The position numbers and the translations under genes are program-made. Below are positions 51,449 through 59,900 of a stretch of 64,000 bases of DNA, piece after piece. This DNA comes from Sporolactobacillus mangiferae (GTDB taxonomy: Bacteria > Bacillota > Bacilli > Bacillales > Sporolactobacillaceae), in the NCBI RefSeq assembly GCF_023336505.1, contig NZ_JAMAST010000005.1, forward strand, positions 62,001 to 126,000. The letters run 5' to 3'. Position 1 is the first letter of the stretch; every line of letters begins with the position of its first letter. The notes under the pieces are model-generated. The model saw only the letters and a list, made by a program, of their open reading frames with translations. It ran no database searches and was not told the origin of the DNA.

Positions 51449-52429
51449 TCATTTTACTGGTTTGCTCGTCAATCCGAGCCTGCGGCGTGCCAGGTCCTCC
51501 AGACAGCTGATAAACCTTGCGTCATCATTAACGGCAGGAATATAACCGAACCTTTGCCCGCCCGCTTCGTAAAAGGCGCGCGCATTTTCCTGTTTCAGTT
51601 CCTGCAGCGTCTCCAGACAATCCGCGCTGAATCCGGGGGCAAGCACGGCAATGTGCGGCACACCGTTCTGAGCCAGGGCACGTACTGTGTCGATTGTTGC
51701 AGGGGCAAGCCATTTTTCTCTGCCAAATTTTGATTGGAACGTTTCGAGAATGGTAAGATCCGGGAAATGCTGCTCGATTGCATGAGTGGTGAGCCGGCAG
51801 CGCTGAGGATAATCATCTCCTGATTCCGCATAGCGAACGGGGATGCCATGGTAGGAGAGAATCAGCCGATCCGGAATGCCATTTTCAGAAAGATAGTCAC
51901 GGATGCGCTGGATCAGAGCAGCAATATACTGTGGATGCTCCGGATAATCGCGTATAAAAATCAATTCGGGCATGTCTCGCCAATGCGCCAGTGCCTGCTG
52001 CGTACCGTCCCAGACGGACCCGACAGTCGTTGAAGAATACTGCGGATAAAGCGGCAGCACAAGCAGCCGCCTGATGCCCCATTGATGCAGCCTGTCTAAT
52101 TCACAGGCCAGATTCGGCTTGCCATAGCACATTGAAAGCACAACTTTTATCCCTGTTCCGGCAAAACGTGCCTGGAGTGCCTGCTGCTGCCGAACACCAT
52201 AGACGAGAAGCGGCGAACCGCTGTCTGTCCATATGGATCGGTACAGTTTTGCCGATCGTCTTGGACGCACGCGAAGGATGATACCGTGGAGAATGGGAAG
52301 CCACTTCCAGCATGGAAGATCAATGACGCGTGGATCGCTGAGAAATTCAGCCAAGTAGCGGCGCACGGATTGCGTATCCGGTGCATCCGGTGTCCCGAGA
52401 TTGACAAGCAGTACGGCCGTCTTTTCCAT
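51449..52429 (-). CDS. hemH: Ferrochelatase (LVNLGTP type)
   Basis: A 326-residue enzyme that inserts iron into a porphyrin. LLVNLGTPDAP and YLAEFLSDPRVIDLP at the start, SIWTDSGSPLLVY, MCYGKPNLACELD, LPLYPQYSSTTVGSVWD, LSYHGIPVRYAESGD (active-site His) and LAPGFSADCLETLQE are present. This is the ferrochelatase type of proteobacteria and lactic bacteria, not the CpfC type of Bacillus that starts with GLLVMAYGTP. It stands alone without other hem genes, so the cell may use scavenged porphyrin. ATG 52429 follows GGAGCTTG. Confidence 0.93.
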   Translation of the reverse strand: MEKTAVLLVNLGTPDAPDTQSVRRYLAEFLSDPRVIDLPCWKWLPILHGIILRVRPRRSAKLYRSIWTDSGSPLLVYGVRQQQALQARFAGTGIKVVLSMCYGKPNLACELDRLHQWGIRRLLVLPLYPQYSSTTVGSVWDGTQQALAHWRDMPELIFIRDYPEHPQYIAALIQRIRDYLSENGIPDRLILSYHGIPVRYAESGDDYPQRCRLTTHAIEQHFPDLTILETFQSKFGREKWLAPATIDTVRALAQNGVPHIAVLAPGFSADCLETLQELKQENARAFYEAGGQRFGYIPAVNDDARFISCLEDLARRRLGLTSKPVK

Positions 52430-52648
52430 AATCAAGCTCCGTTCACTACAGAATACTTTAAGTGTATCAAAAAATATCATGCATCAATGACGCGATGATA
52501 AGAAAATTTGGATTCAACAGGCCGTGGGCGAAGGCACCGTTGCACCTACAACGATCTGTCGATTCTATTTTTCCGATTGTACGAAAATTACATGGCTGAT
52601 CCAGTGCGAATTCGCTAAACTAGAGGAAAGAAAACGAGTGGTGAAGCA

Positions 52649-53152
52649 ATGAAAATCTATATCACTGGATCAGTTGGAAGCGGGAAAACAACTCTGGCCC
52701 GGAGAATTGCTGACACATCGGGTACGAACGCCTACGAACTTGATAACGTAGTCTGGGAGCGGCATCCTGGGGGAGACAGACACCGAACGCCGTGGGAACG
52801 TGATGCCATCCTGCAAGACATATTGAAAAGGGACGCGTGAATTATTGAGGGTGCGCAGCATGGCGATTGGGTGCTGCCTGCAATGGAGAGCGCCGATCAG
52901 ATCTTTTTTCTTGATCTTCCGAAAAGCATCCGACGGTATCGGATCATCAAACGGTTCATTCGCCAGAAACTGCGTTTAGAAAAATCCAACTACCGGCCGA
53001 GTCTGCATATTCTGCAGAAAATGTTTGAATGGAACGATCGATTTCAGAATCAGGATCGTAAGCAACTTTACCATCATCTGGATTTATTTTCGGAAAAAAC
53101 ATTCATATTAAGAACAAAGCGAGACGTTAACCGCAGCATAGATCTGATATAA
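52649..53152 (+). pseudogene. P-loop kinase-like (FlaR/topology modulation type) gene with in-frame stop
   Basis: Codons 1-63 give MKIYITGSVGSGKTTLARRI (Walker A) and YELDNVVWERHPGGDRHR. TGA at 52838-52840 stops it, but the same frame continues IIEGAQHGDWVLPAMESADQ, IFFLDLPKSIRRYRIIKRF and on to TAA at 53150-53152, completing a 167-codon AAA_17-like protein. The family usually has Trp just before IIEG, so the stop is most simply TGG to TGA. Nonsense mutation or sequence error. The following 53153-53331 region has a short frame with a ribosome site but nothing recognisable. Confidence 0.85.
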
Positions 53153-53331
53153 TGGGTGCATTAAAAAACAGGGGGAATCACTTGCGCGCAACAACAGATC
53201 TGCCGCAGGTACCCGGTTTCTTTTCAGTCAATGCGTGATGTATCTATCCATCCCTGATGCCGATTTTAATCCGGATTTATGCACGAGATTCGCGTTATGA
53301 TTCATTTGACGCTCCAGAAGGAAGAAGATTA

Positions 53332-53360
53332 TTGACAGCTGTATTTTATTTATATATGTT
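53332..53360 (+). promoter_or_regulatory. Promoter of the marR-MFS operon
   Basis: TTGACA (53332-53337), 17 bases, TATGTT (53355-53360), 60 bases upstream of marR. Confidence 0.65.
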
Positions 53361-53420
53361 TAGTTGTACATACAAATGTTTTTTATCACCATAACAATTA
53401 TAAAAGGAGTGGCTGCAATC

Positions 53421-53843
53421 ATGAGCGATTTTCGCTATAATTGTCTCTATTTTACGACCAACCGGTTAAGCCGAATTATTACTAAAATGGCGGATGAAGC
53501 ATTTGCGCCGACCGGATTTAGCCCGATGTATGGTTACTTACTTTTACTCATCATTGAAGATCCGGGGAGTGCGCAGAAAAAACTGGCTGAACAATTGGAT
53601 ATTGCGCCCTCCACATTAACGCGTTTTATTGAAAAGCTCGAACAAAGAGGACTCGTGCATCGGACAACGCATGGAAAAACGGTTCTTGTGTATCCGACCG
53701 ACGCAGGCAGAGCTTTGGAGAACGAAATTCACATGGCGTCAAAGCGGTTGCACCAAATGTATGAACGGATACTTGGCAAGACTGCATCCGATCTCTTGTC
53801 GCGGGAACTGGTGAATTCAAGTGATCAGCTCGAGGGGAAATGA
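53421..53843 (+). CDS. MarR family regulator
   Basis: A 140-residue winged-helix protein: FSPMYGYLLLLIIEDPGSAQ, KKLAEQLDIAPSTLTRFIEKLEQ split around the recognition helix, and the wing THGKTVLVYPTDAG. ATG 53421 follows AAAAGGAG by 11 bases; the earlier frame overlaps the promoter. Probably represses itself and the MFS gene 60 bases downstream. Confidence 0.88.
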   Translation: MSDFRYNCLYFTTNRLSRIITKMADEAFAPTGFSPMYGYLLLLIIEDPGSAQKKLAEQLDIAPSTLTRFIEKLEQRGLVHRTTHGKTVLVYPTDAGRALENEIHMASKRLHQMYERILGKTASDLLSRELVNSSDQLEGK

Positions 53844-53903
53844 GTGAACTGAGTTGTGCAACTAAACTGATAAAATATTATAGAAAAATTATTGAGGTGA
53901 CAT

Positions 53904-55169
53904 ATGAAGATAGCCAAAATACATTATGGCTGGGTTGTTGTTCTGATCACGTTCCTGACACTTCTTGTTTCAGCCGGGGTGCGGTCGATGCCTGGTGTGC
54001 TGATTGTCCCGTTTCAGAACGAGTTCGGCTGGGGGCGCGGCAGTATTTCCAGTGTGATTTCGCTTGGTATACTTTTATATGGATTGGTGGGCCCGTTCTC
54101 GGCCATCTTCTTGCAGCGCTTCGGGATACGCAAAATGGTTGTACTTTCGCTCGCGGTGCTTGGTGCGAGCTTAGCAGTTACGCCAATGATGCGTGCCTTA
54201 TGGCAATTCGAATTGTTATGGGGACTCGTTTCTGGACTAGCCACAGGCATGATGGCGAATGTGCTTGGAGTGACGGTGAGTGGCAACTGGTTTGTGAAAC
54301 GACGCGGCTTGGTCGTGGGATTACTGACGGCCAGTGCAGCGACCGGTCAGCTGCTTTTCCTGCCGCTGATCGCAAAAATAACGGTTGATGCTGGCTGGCG
54401 CTATGCGATGATCACAATTGTTGCGGTCATCGCGGTATTGATGGTTATTGTAGTCATTTGGATGCGCGACCATCCCTATGATGTGGGCATGGCGCCATAT
54501 GGATCAACAAAAGTGATCAGACCGGAGCAGGTCAAAGGAAACGCATTGCTCCTGCCGCTGATTGCGTTACGATCTGCTTTGGCGAACCGCACATTCTGGT
54601 TGCTCATGGGCACTTTTTTCTTCTGCGGATTCTCAACCAATGGTTTAATTGGGACCCATTTTATCCCGGCTGGTCATGACCACGGCATTTCCGAGGTGGC
54701 CACCGCAGGCATGCTGGCAATGATGGGGGTATTCGATTTGCTTGGCACGACTTGCTCCGGATGGTTGTCTGATCGAATGGACAGCCGAAAGCTACTCTTT
54801 TGGTACTATGGTTTACGCGGCCTCTCATTGCTGTTTTTACCCTATGCACTTGATGCATCACATCCGATGCTGGTGGTTTTCTCTGTTTTCTATGGGCTGG
54901 ACTGGATCGCTACGGTACCGCCGACAGTGAAACTCGCTGCAAAGGAATTTGGTAATGCAAAAGCCGGCATGGTTTTTGGATGGGTGGCAGTTGCACATCA
55001 ATTAGGGGCCTCTGTCGCGGCATTTGGTGCCGGCGTGTTGCGCGATGTGCTTGGAAGTTATACCGTTCCTTTTTTATCGGCGGGAGTTGCATGTCTGTTT
55101 GCTGCCATTATGTCACTGTGCATCTCAAAAAATTCGAAAGTAAATTATTTGCAAAATCAGTCCGTTTGA
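53904..55169 (+). CDS. MFS transporter (YbfB/monocarboxylate-like)
   Basis: A 421-residue, 12-helix major facilitator. It begins KIHYGWVVVLITFLTLLVSA, has the loop motif PFQNEFGWGRGSISSVISL and NWFVKRRGLVVGLLTAS, and a half-site DLLGTTCSGWLSDRMDSRKL, the pattern of the oxalate/formate antiporter and monocarboxylate-type MFS group. Substrate probably an organic acid or drug, unresolved. Follows marR in an operon. Confidence 0.88.
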   Translation: MKIAKIHYGWVVVLITFLTLLVSAGVRSMPGVLIVPFQNEFGWGRGSISSVISLGILLYGLVGPFSAIFLQRFGIRKMVVLSLAVLGASLAVTPMMRALWQFELLWGLVSGLATGMMANVLGVTVSGNWFVKRRGLVVGLLTASAATGQLLFLPLIAKITVDAGWRYAMITIVAVIAVLMVIVVIWMRDHPYDVGMAPYGSTKVIRPEQVKGNALLLPLIALRSALANRTFWLLMGTFFFCGFSTNGLIGTHFIPAGHDHGISEVATAGMLAMMGVFDLLGTTCSGWLSDRMDSRKLLFWYYGLRGLSLLFLPYALDASHPMLVVFSVFYGLDWIATVPPTVKLAAKEFGNAKAGMVFGWVAVAHQLGASVAAFGAGVLRDVLGSYTVPFLSAGVACLFAAIMSLCISKNSKVNYLQNQSV

Positions 55170-55294
55170 GAATAAGTCGTTTTTTGCGCGAATCGATCCA
55201 GCTCAATCCGGTAATAATAAAAACACACTTAATTAATAAAAGTTAGTAGGTAATTTTATGTATGTGTAGTACAATAGAAACAGGGGGGATCACG

Positions 55295-55633
55295 ATGCAA
55301 AAGGTACCATCTGTCTGTCCCAAATTTGAAAAGGCATTTCAGATTCTGGGGAAAAAATGGAACGGTTTGATTATAGAAGTCCTCTTAGCTGGGGAAACTC
55401 ATTTTAGTATGATCTCTGCGGCAATTCCGGAGCTAAGTGATCGGATGCTGTCTGCACGTTTGCGAGAACTGGAGGAGATGGGGATCATTGAGCGAATCGT
55501 TGACACCGGATACCCTGTTCAGGTCACTTACCGCCTGACTGATATGGGCATAGAGTCTAAACCGATACTCGAAGCCGTACACGATTGGGCAGATAAGTGG
55601 TACGCAGATCTGGGTTCCGAAAAAAGTGAGTAA
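55295..55633 (+). CDS. HxlR/YodB-like redox-sensing repressor
   Basis: A 112-residue HxlR-family winged helix. The N-terminal SVCPKFEKAFQILGKKWNGL has the Cys (residue 8) and context of the quinone/diamide sensors YodB and CatR of Bacillus subtilis, followed by LSDRMLSARLRELEEMGIIE and the wing. In YodB modification of that Cys releases DNA (established for that protein). Start at 55295 follows CAGGGGGG. A nitroreductase gene follows in the same direction, the same pairing as YodB targets. Confidence 0.88.
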   Translation: MQKVPSVCPKFEKAFQILGKKWNGLIIEVLLAGETHFSMISAAIPELSDRMLSARLRELEEMGIIERIVDTGYPVQVTYRLTDMGIESKPILEAVHDWADKWYADLGSEKSE

Positions 55634-55664
55634 AAACACTTTACTTTTTTAAAATCAACAACTA

Positions 55665-55678
55665 TACTTATGTAAGTA
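55665..55678 (+). promoter_or_regulatory. Probable YodB-type operator
   Basis: TACTTATGTAAGTA, a 14-bp palindrome close to the TACT...AGTA pattern of YodB/CatR boxes, 36 bases upstream of the nitroreductase. Confidence 0.65.
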
Positions 55679-55713
55679 ATATAATATTAATTAGTTGGGG
55701 AGTGCATTTACCT

Positions 55714-56322
55714 ATGTCGACTTTTTTGGAAGCAATTGAAAATCGCAGATCCATCTATGCCTTAGATAAAAATATTAAGGTAAGTAAAGATGAAATTGTA
55801 GAAGCAATCCAGCAAGCCGTAAAATTCTCGCCATCCGCTTTTAACTCACAAACTGCACATGTATTAGTTCTATTTGGGGCGGAAAGTGAAAAAATATGGG
55901 GCGAAGGTGGGATTACTGAGACAGAATTACGCAAAGTCATTCCGGAAGGTCAGGACTTCGCACCGACTGCTCAAAAGCTTGCCTCGTTTAATGCCGGCGT
56001 TGGTACGGTACTGTTCTATGAAGATCAGGATGTCGTAAAAGGGCTCCAGGAAAAATTTGCGCTCTACGCAGATAATTTCCCTGTCTGGTCCGAACATAGT
56101 ACAGGAATTACTCAGTTCGCTGTATGGACGGCACTGTCCGACATCGGTATCGGTGCCTCGTTGCAGCACTATAATCCGTTGATTGACGAAGCTGTAGCGG
56201 CAGAATTTAATGTGCCGAAGAATTGGAAGCTGCGTGCACAAATGCCTTTTGGTAACATTGCAGCACCGGCTGGCGAGAAGGCTTTCGCACCGATCGAAGA
56301 CCGAGTTAAAGTCATCGGCTGA
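55714..56322 (+). CDS. Nitroreductase family protein (FRM2/HBN1-like)
   Basis: A 202-residue FMN oxidoreductase. ENRRSIYALDKNIKVSKDE at the start binds FMN phosphate, KFSPSAFNSQTAHVLVLFG, VWTALSDIGIGASLQHYNP and the C-terminal MPFGNIAAP are typical of the nitroreductase subgroup including yeast Frm2/Hbn1. It probably reduces quinones or nitro compounds and is induced when the YodB-like repressor is oxidised. TTGGGGAG lies upstream of ATG 55714. Confidence 0.9.
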   Translation: MSTFLEAIENRRSIYALDKNIKVSKDEIVEAIQQAVKFSPSAFNSQTAHVLVLFGAESEKIWGEGGITETELRKVIPEGQDFAPTAQKLASFNAGVGTVLFYEDQDVVKGLQEKFALYADNFPVWSEHSTGITQFAVWTALSDIGIGASLQHYNPLIDEAVAAEFNVPKNWKLRAQMPFGNIAAPAGEKAFAPIEDRVKVIG

Positions 56323-56340
56323 TTTTATATAAAAGAAAAA

Positions 56341-56367
56341 ATCCGGAGTGTTCTCCGGGTTTTTTTG
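56341..56367 (+). terminator. Terminator of the nitroreductase gene
   Basis: ATCCGGAG (56341-56348), TGTT loop, CTCCGGGT (56353-56360), then TTTTTT. Confidence 0.88.
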
Positions 56368-56377
56368 TATAAGAAAA

Positions 56378-56458
56378 TTTAAAATTAAGCGGCTGATAGT
56401 ATAAGTGCGACGGCGGCCTCGCCCGTGTCAAAAGCTTGGCAAAGCCAGGTTTTCTAAT
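56378..56458 (+). repeat. Dispersed hairpin element, copy 5
   Basis: AATTTAAAATTAAGCGGCTG, ATAGTATAAGTGCGACGGCG, CTCGCCCGTGTCAAAAGCTT and GGCAAAGCCAGGTTTTCTAA in order. Immediately follows the nitroreductase terminator. Confidence 0.88.
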
Positions 56459-56591
56459 GCATCAAACATCAGGCGCTGAACACGCACGCAAAGATTTGGC
56501 GGAATCAGGCAATTGATCGCATTTCATGTTATGTTTTATTACACAACCAATTACAAAATCTCTGCAATTTTTTTAAAATTCAACAATTATC

Positions 56592-56621
56592 TTGCCTTCA
56601 CTTTTAAGATCAGAGTATAAT
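56592..56621 (+). promoter_or_regulatory. Promoter of the amino acid ABC transporter
   Basis: TTGCCT (56592-56597), 18 bases, TATAAT (56616-56621). Confidence 0.6.
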
Positions 56622-56668
56622 GAAAATAATTTATTGAGGCATTCAGAAAAATACAGGGGGCATTTTCA

Positions 56669-57484
56669 GTGTTGAAGAAATTATCCGCAGTTTCTTTATT
56701 ATTGGTATTTGTTTTAATTTTTACTGCTTGTTCCGCCGGCAGTGGCTCATCATCGTCTGAGAAGAAAACAGCTTCAAAGAAAGTACTGCGTGTCGTTAAT
56801 GATGCATCCTATCCTCCTTTTGAAACATTGAACAAAGGAAAAATGGAAGGCTTCGATGTAGATATTATGGCAGCACTCTCAAAAGCGTCCGGCTATAAGT
56901 ATAAGTTAGTGAATGTTGGATGGGATCCTGTCTTTGCCGAACTAAAATCGAAGACAGCCGATATGAGTATTTCAGCGATCTCGATCACGAGTGATCGAGA
57001 AAAGACTTATGATTTCTCCGATCCTTACTTCCGTTCAATTAATGAAATCATGGTTCCGAAAGACAGTAAAATAAAAACCGCTCAGGACCTGAAAGGAAAG
57101 ACGGTTGCGGTTCAGCAGGGAACAACCGGACAGTTTGCCGTTGAAAAGGTTCTTGGAAAAAACAATCCGAAGATCAAAAAATTCAAGACGGTCAATCTGG
57201 CCATTATGGAATTGCTGAATCATGGTGCTGATGCGGTTGTTGCCGACAACGGTGTTATGGATTATTACGTAAAGAACAATCCGGGTAAGAATCTGAAGAC
57301 AGTCGGCGATGAAAGCACCTTCGAGGGCGAATTTTATGGTATCATGTACCCGAAGAACAGCAAATTAAAGCCGGTTTTCGATAAAGCAATCAAGAAAATC
57401 ATTGACGATGGTACTTATACCAAAATTTATAAAAAATGGTTTGATAAAGAACCGGATCTTGAAAAACTGCAGTCGCAAAATTAA
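56669..57484 (+). CDS. Amino acid ABC transporter substrate-binding lipoprotein
   Basis: A 271-residue family 3 solute-binding protein with a lipoprotein signal (LLLVFVLIFTACSAG, Cys near residue 21). VVNDASYPPFETLNKGKMEG, FDVDIMAALSK, ISITSDREKTYDFSDPYF and VAVQQGTTGQFAVEKVL are family hallmarks for polar amino acid binding (Gln, Arg, cystine or similar). Start is GTG at 56669 with CAGGGGG upstream. First of three genes. Confidence 0.93.
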   Translation: MLKKLSAVSLLLVFVLIFTACSAGSGSSSSEKKTASKKVLRVVNDASYPPFETLNKGKMEGFDVDIMAALSKASGYKYKLVNVGWDPVFAELKSKTADMSISAISITSDREKTYDFSDPYFRSINEIMVPKDSKIKTAQDLKGKTVAVQQGTTGQFAVEKVLGKNNPKIKKFKTVNLAIMELLNHGADAVVADNGVMDYYVKNNPGKNLKTVGDESTFEGEFYGIMYPKNSKLKPVFDKAIKKIIDDGTYTKIYKKWFDKEPDLEKLQSQN

Positions 57485-57512
57485 TGGCTGTGCCAGGAAT
57501 TTCATGATTAAG

Positions 57513-57543
57513 GTTGCTTAACGATTCAGTTAAGCAACTTTTT
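57513..57543 (+). terminator. Intercistronic terminator after the binding-protein gene
   Basis: GTTGCTTAAC (57513-57522) pairs with GTTAAGCAAC (57529-57538), then TTTTT. Partial termination here would lower permease and ATPase relative to binding protein. Confidence 0.85.
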
Positions 57544-57562
57544 AAGTTAGGGGAGGATTTTA

Positions 57563-58222
57563 TTGGGCGTAAACCCATTAGATCTTATTAGAGAATATTT
57601 GCCTTTTTTCGCCAGCGGTACATTGTTTACGATCGGTTTTTCACTTGCAGGCATCGTCTTTGGGACAATCCTGGGACTGCTGGTCTGTTTCGGAAAAATG
57701 CTTCGTAATAAAGTGCTTTCTGCACCGTTTGTCTGCTACATTACTTTCTTTCGGGGCACGCCGCTGTTTGTTCAGATTCTGATCATTCATTTCGGTGTTG
57801 TTCCGGCCGTTTTTCACCAGTCCAATGGGATCATATCGGGAATTATTGCGCTGTCTCTGAATGAAGCAGCGTATATTGCTGAAGTGTTTCGCGCTGGCAT
57901 TCAATCTATTGATGAGGGACAGACCGAGGCGGCGCGATCGCTTGGAATGGATCGGGTTCAGGCCATGCGCTATGTTATCCTGCCTCAGGCGGTGCGCCGC
58001 GTGCTGCCGCCGATGGGCAATGAATTTATCAGTCTGATAAAGGACAGTTCACTGCTCGCCGCAATTGCTGCTCCGGAATTGACGTATTGGGCACAGGCAA
58101 TGGGGGCACAGTATGCCATCGTCTGGACGCCGTACCTGACCATTTCCTTCATTTATTTAATTCTGACCCTGGGCATGAGTGCCATTGTCAATCGTCTTGA
58201 AAGGAGAATGGCAACGAAATGA
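57563..58222 (+). CDS. Amino acid ABC transporter permease
   Basis: A 219-residue permease of the HisMQ/GlnP type with five helices. [38 protein letters not shown] and the EAA loop [21 protein letters not shown] are conserved. Start is TTG at 57563 after GGGGAGGA. A single permease gene implies a homodimeric pore. Confidence 0.94.
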   Translation: MGVNPLDLIREYLPFFASGTLFTIGFSLAGIVFGTILGLLVCFGKMLRNKVLSAPFVCYITFFRGTPLFVQILIIHFGVVPAVFHQSNGIISGIIALSLNEAAYIAEVFRAGIQSIDEGQTEAARSLGMDRVQAMRYVILPQAVRRVLPPMGNEFISLIKDSSLLAAIAAPELTYWAQAMGAQYAIVWTPYLTISFIYLILTLGMSAIVNRLERRMATK

Positions 58223-58944
58223 TGATTAAAGTAGAAAATTTAAAGAAATCATTTGGTGCCAATGAGGTGCTGAAAGATATCAATCTTGAAGTACAGAAGC
58301 AGGAAGTGGTTGTGGTCATCGGTCCGTCCGGGTCGGGCAAATCGACGTTGCTACGGTGCATTAACCAGCTGGAGGATATCACATCCGGCCATGTGTATAT
58401 TGAGGGAACAGATATTGCGGACAAAAAAGCAAATATTAACAAAATTCGCCAGGATGTCGGTATGGTCTTCCAGCAGTTCAATCTGTTTCCGCATATGACC
58501 GTGCTCGACAATATCCTGCTTGCACCGACCAAGGTGAAGAAAATCAGCAGGGAAGAGGCCAGGGTGAAAGCAATGGAACTGCTTGGCAAAGTCGGTCTGG
58601 AAGAAAAAGCGGATGCCTACCCTGATTCACTGTCCGGAGGTCAGAAACAGCGTATTGCCATTGCCCGCGCTCTTGCGATGGAGCCGAAAATGATGTTGTT
58701 CGATGAACCGACATCGGCTCTTGACCCTGAAATGGTCGGTGAAGTTCTTGACGTCATGAAGCAGCTTGCCAGGGACGGGATGACGATGGTTGTCGTTACC
58801 CATGAAATGGGCTTTGCGCGGGAAGTTGGCGACCGTGTGATTTTCATGGACGGCGGTTACATTGTTGAAGAAAACGAACCGCGCCAGTTATTCGAATATC
58901 CGCAGGAAGAGCGGACAAAGGCATTTTTAAGCAAAGTACTGTGA
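58219..58944 (+). CDS. Amino acid ABC transporter ATPase
   Basis: A 241-residue ATPase of the GlnQ/ArtM group: Walker [14 protein letters not shown] (near residue 35), Q-loop [16 protein letters not shown], signature [15 protein letters not shown], Walker [15 protein letters not shown] and [12 protein letters not shown]. The start overlaps the permease stop (ATGA). Completes the importer. Confidence 0.95.
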   Translation: MMIKVENLKKSFGANEVLKDINLEVQKQEVVVVIGPSGSGKSTLLRCINQLEDITSGHVYIEGTDIADKKANINKIRQDVGMVFQQFNLFPHMTVLDNILLAPTKVKKISREEARVKAMELLGKVGLEEKADAYPDSLSGGQKQRIAIARALAMEPKMMLFDEPTSALDPEMVGEVLDVMKQLARDGMTMVVVTHEMGFAREVGDRVIFMDGGYIVEENEPRQLFEYPQEERTKAFLSKVL

Positions 58945-58951
58945 TAACAAT

Positions 58952-58990
58952 AAACGGGAAGGACGATCAGAAGTCCTTTCCGTTTATTTT
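58952..58990 (+). terminator. Terminator of the amino acid transporter operon
   Basis: AAACGGGAAGGAC (58952-58964) pairs with GTCCTTTCCGTTT (58973-58985) with one mismatch/G-U, then TTTT. Confidence 0.8.
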
Positions 58991-59014
58991 CTAATACTAA
59001 TAAGTATAAGAAAG

Positions 59015-59094
59015 TTTAAAATCAGCGGATTATAGTATAAGCGAAGGCGGCGACTTCACCCGTGTCAAAGGCTTGGCGAAGCCAGGTTTTCTAA
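59015..59094 (+). repeat. Dispersed hairpin element, copy 6
   Basis: GTTTAAAATCAGCGGATTAT, AGTATAAGCGAAGGCGGCGA, TTCACCCGTGTCAAAGGCTT and GGCGAAGCCAGGTTTTCTAA. Lies directly between two convergent genes, ending 5 bases before the ecsC-like stop. Confidence 0.88.
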
Positions 59095-59099
59095 TAGAT

Positions 59100-59813
59100 T
59101 CAGCTTTTATTCAGAAGTCGGAGACGGTAGCAGTTTTTGGCTGTCTCACCAAGACGGTCAAGCAGGTTATAGTTGACCACTGCCCCGACGGCTGCACCAA
59201 TTCCGGGCATCAGCTGCAGCATTTTCGCAAAATCAAGGTAGTCGCGGTATTCCTGCTGAAATTCCCGCCAGTCCATATCCAGAAATGCCTGCTTGCGGTC
59301 CTGCCAGTTCTCAATGATCGAAAACGTTTCCCGGCGTACACCGTCACTCGAAAAGGCAAGTTTGAAAACTTGAAGAATAAAGATTCGTTCTTCATATTGC
59401 TTAGTGTCAAAACCATAGATAGATGCTGCGTCAAACAGAAACTTCATTTTAATCGACAGCAGGAGCGGAAAATCGGCGAGACCAAGTAAAAGGCCACCGG
59501 CGCCTGTACCCGCGCCTTCTACAACTGCTGTTTTTCGATAGGCCGCTAGTTTTTCCGATACAAGCCGATCTTTTTCTTCCAGGGTGAGTCCGGTACTTTG
59601 ATTTTTTTTCGTGATCAGATGCGACCCGGTCAGTGTTGCCTGAACCATTCCCTTAATTGCCGAGGCAATAGCCTGCTGCACTTTGTCCGGAATATATCCG
59701 TTGTTTTTTGTCTGAACATTTTTGGACATCCGATTCAGCAAACCTGAGGGTTTCAGCATTTTTCGCTTCCAGGCAGCTATTTCGTCATATGCATGCATTT
59801 CATAAGTATTCAT
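59100..59813 (-). CDS. EcsC family protein
   Basis: A 237-residue protein. The glycine-rich hydrophobic stretch VEGAGTGAGGLLLGLADFPLLLSIKM in two parts and LQLMPGIGAAVGAVVNYNLLD are the EcsC-domain landmarks. In Bacillus EcsC is linked to the EcsAB transporter, but many genomes carry solitary EcsC proteins of unknown role, as here. Start 59813 is 6 bases after GGAGGGAGG; the longer frame would begin inside the ribosome site. Confidence 0.87.
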   Translation of the reverse strand: MNTYEMHAYDEIAAWKRKMLKPSGLLNRMSKNVQTKNNGYIPDKVQQAIASAIKGMVQATLTGSHLITKKNQSTGLTLEEKDRLVSEKLAAYRKTAVVEGAGTGAGGLLLGLADFPLLLSIKMKFLFDAASIYGFDTKQYEERIFILQVFKLAFSSDGVRRETFSIIENWQDRKQAFLDMDWREFQQEYRDYLDFAKMLQLMPGIGAAVGAVVNYNLLDRLGETAKNCYRLRLLNKS

Positions 59814-59900
59814 CGGCATCCTCCCTCCTTCATGTACGAACAAGCATCCTTGCATGTTTCATGGATTAGGTTTAGCTTTAGCAGTCAATTGATGCATCCG

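Noticed and set aside
52500-52545. Seventh copy of the dispersed element (GGGCGAAGGCACCGTTGCACC)
   Set aside because: Only a short GC-rich match on the minus strand; the lead and TTTTCTAA end are absent.
53840-54388. 182-codon plus-strand ORF overlapping the MFS gene
   Set aside because: It is an out-of-frame shadow; the MFS frame carries membrane helices and family motifs.
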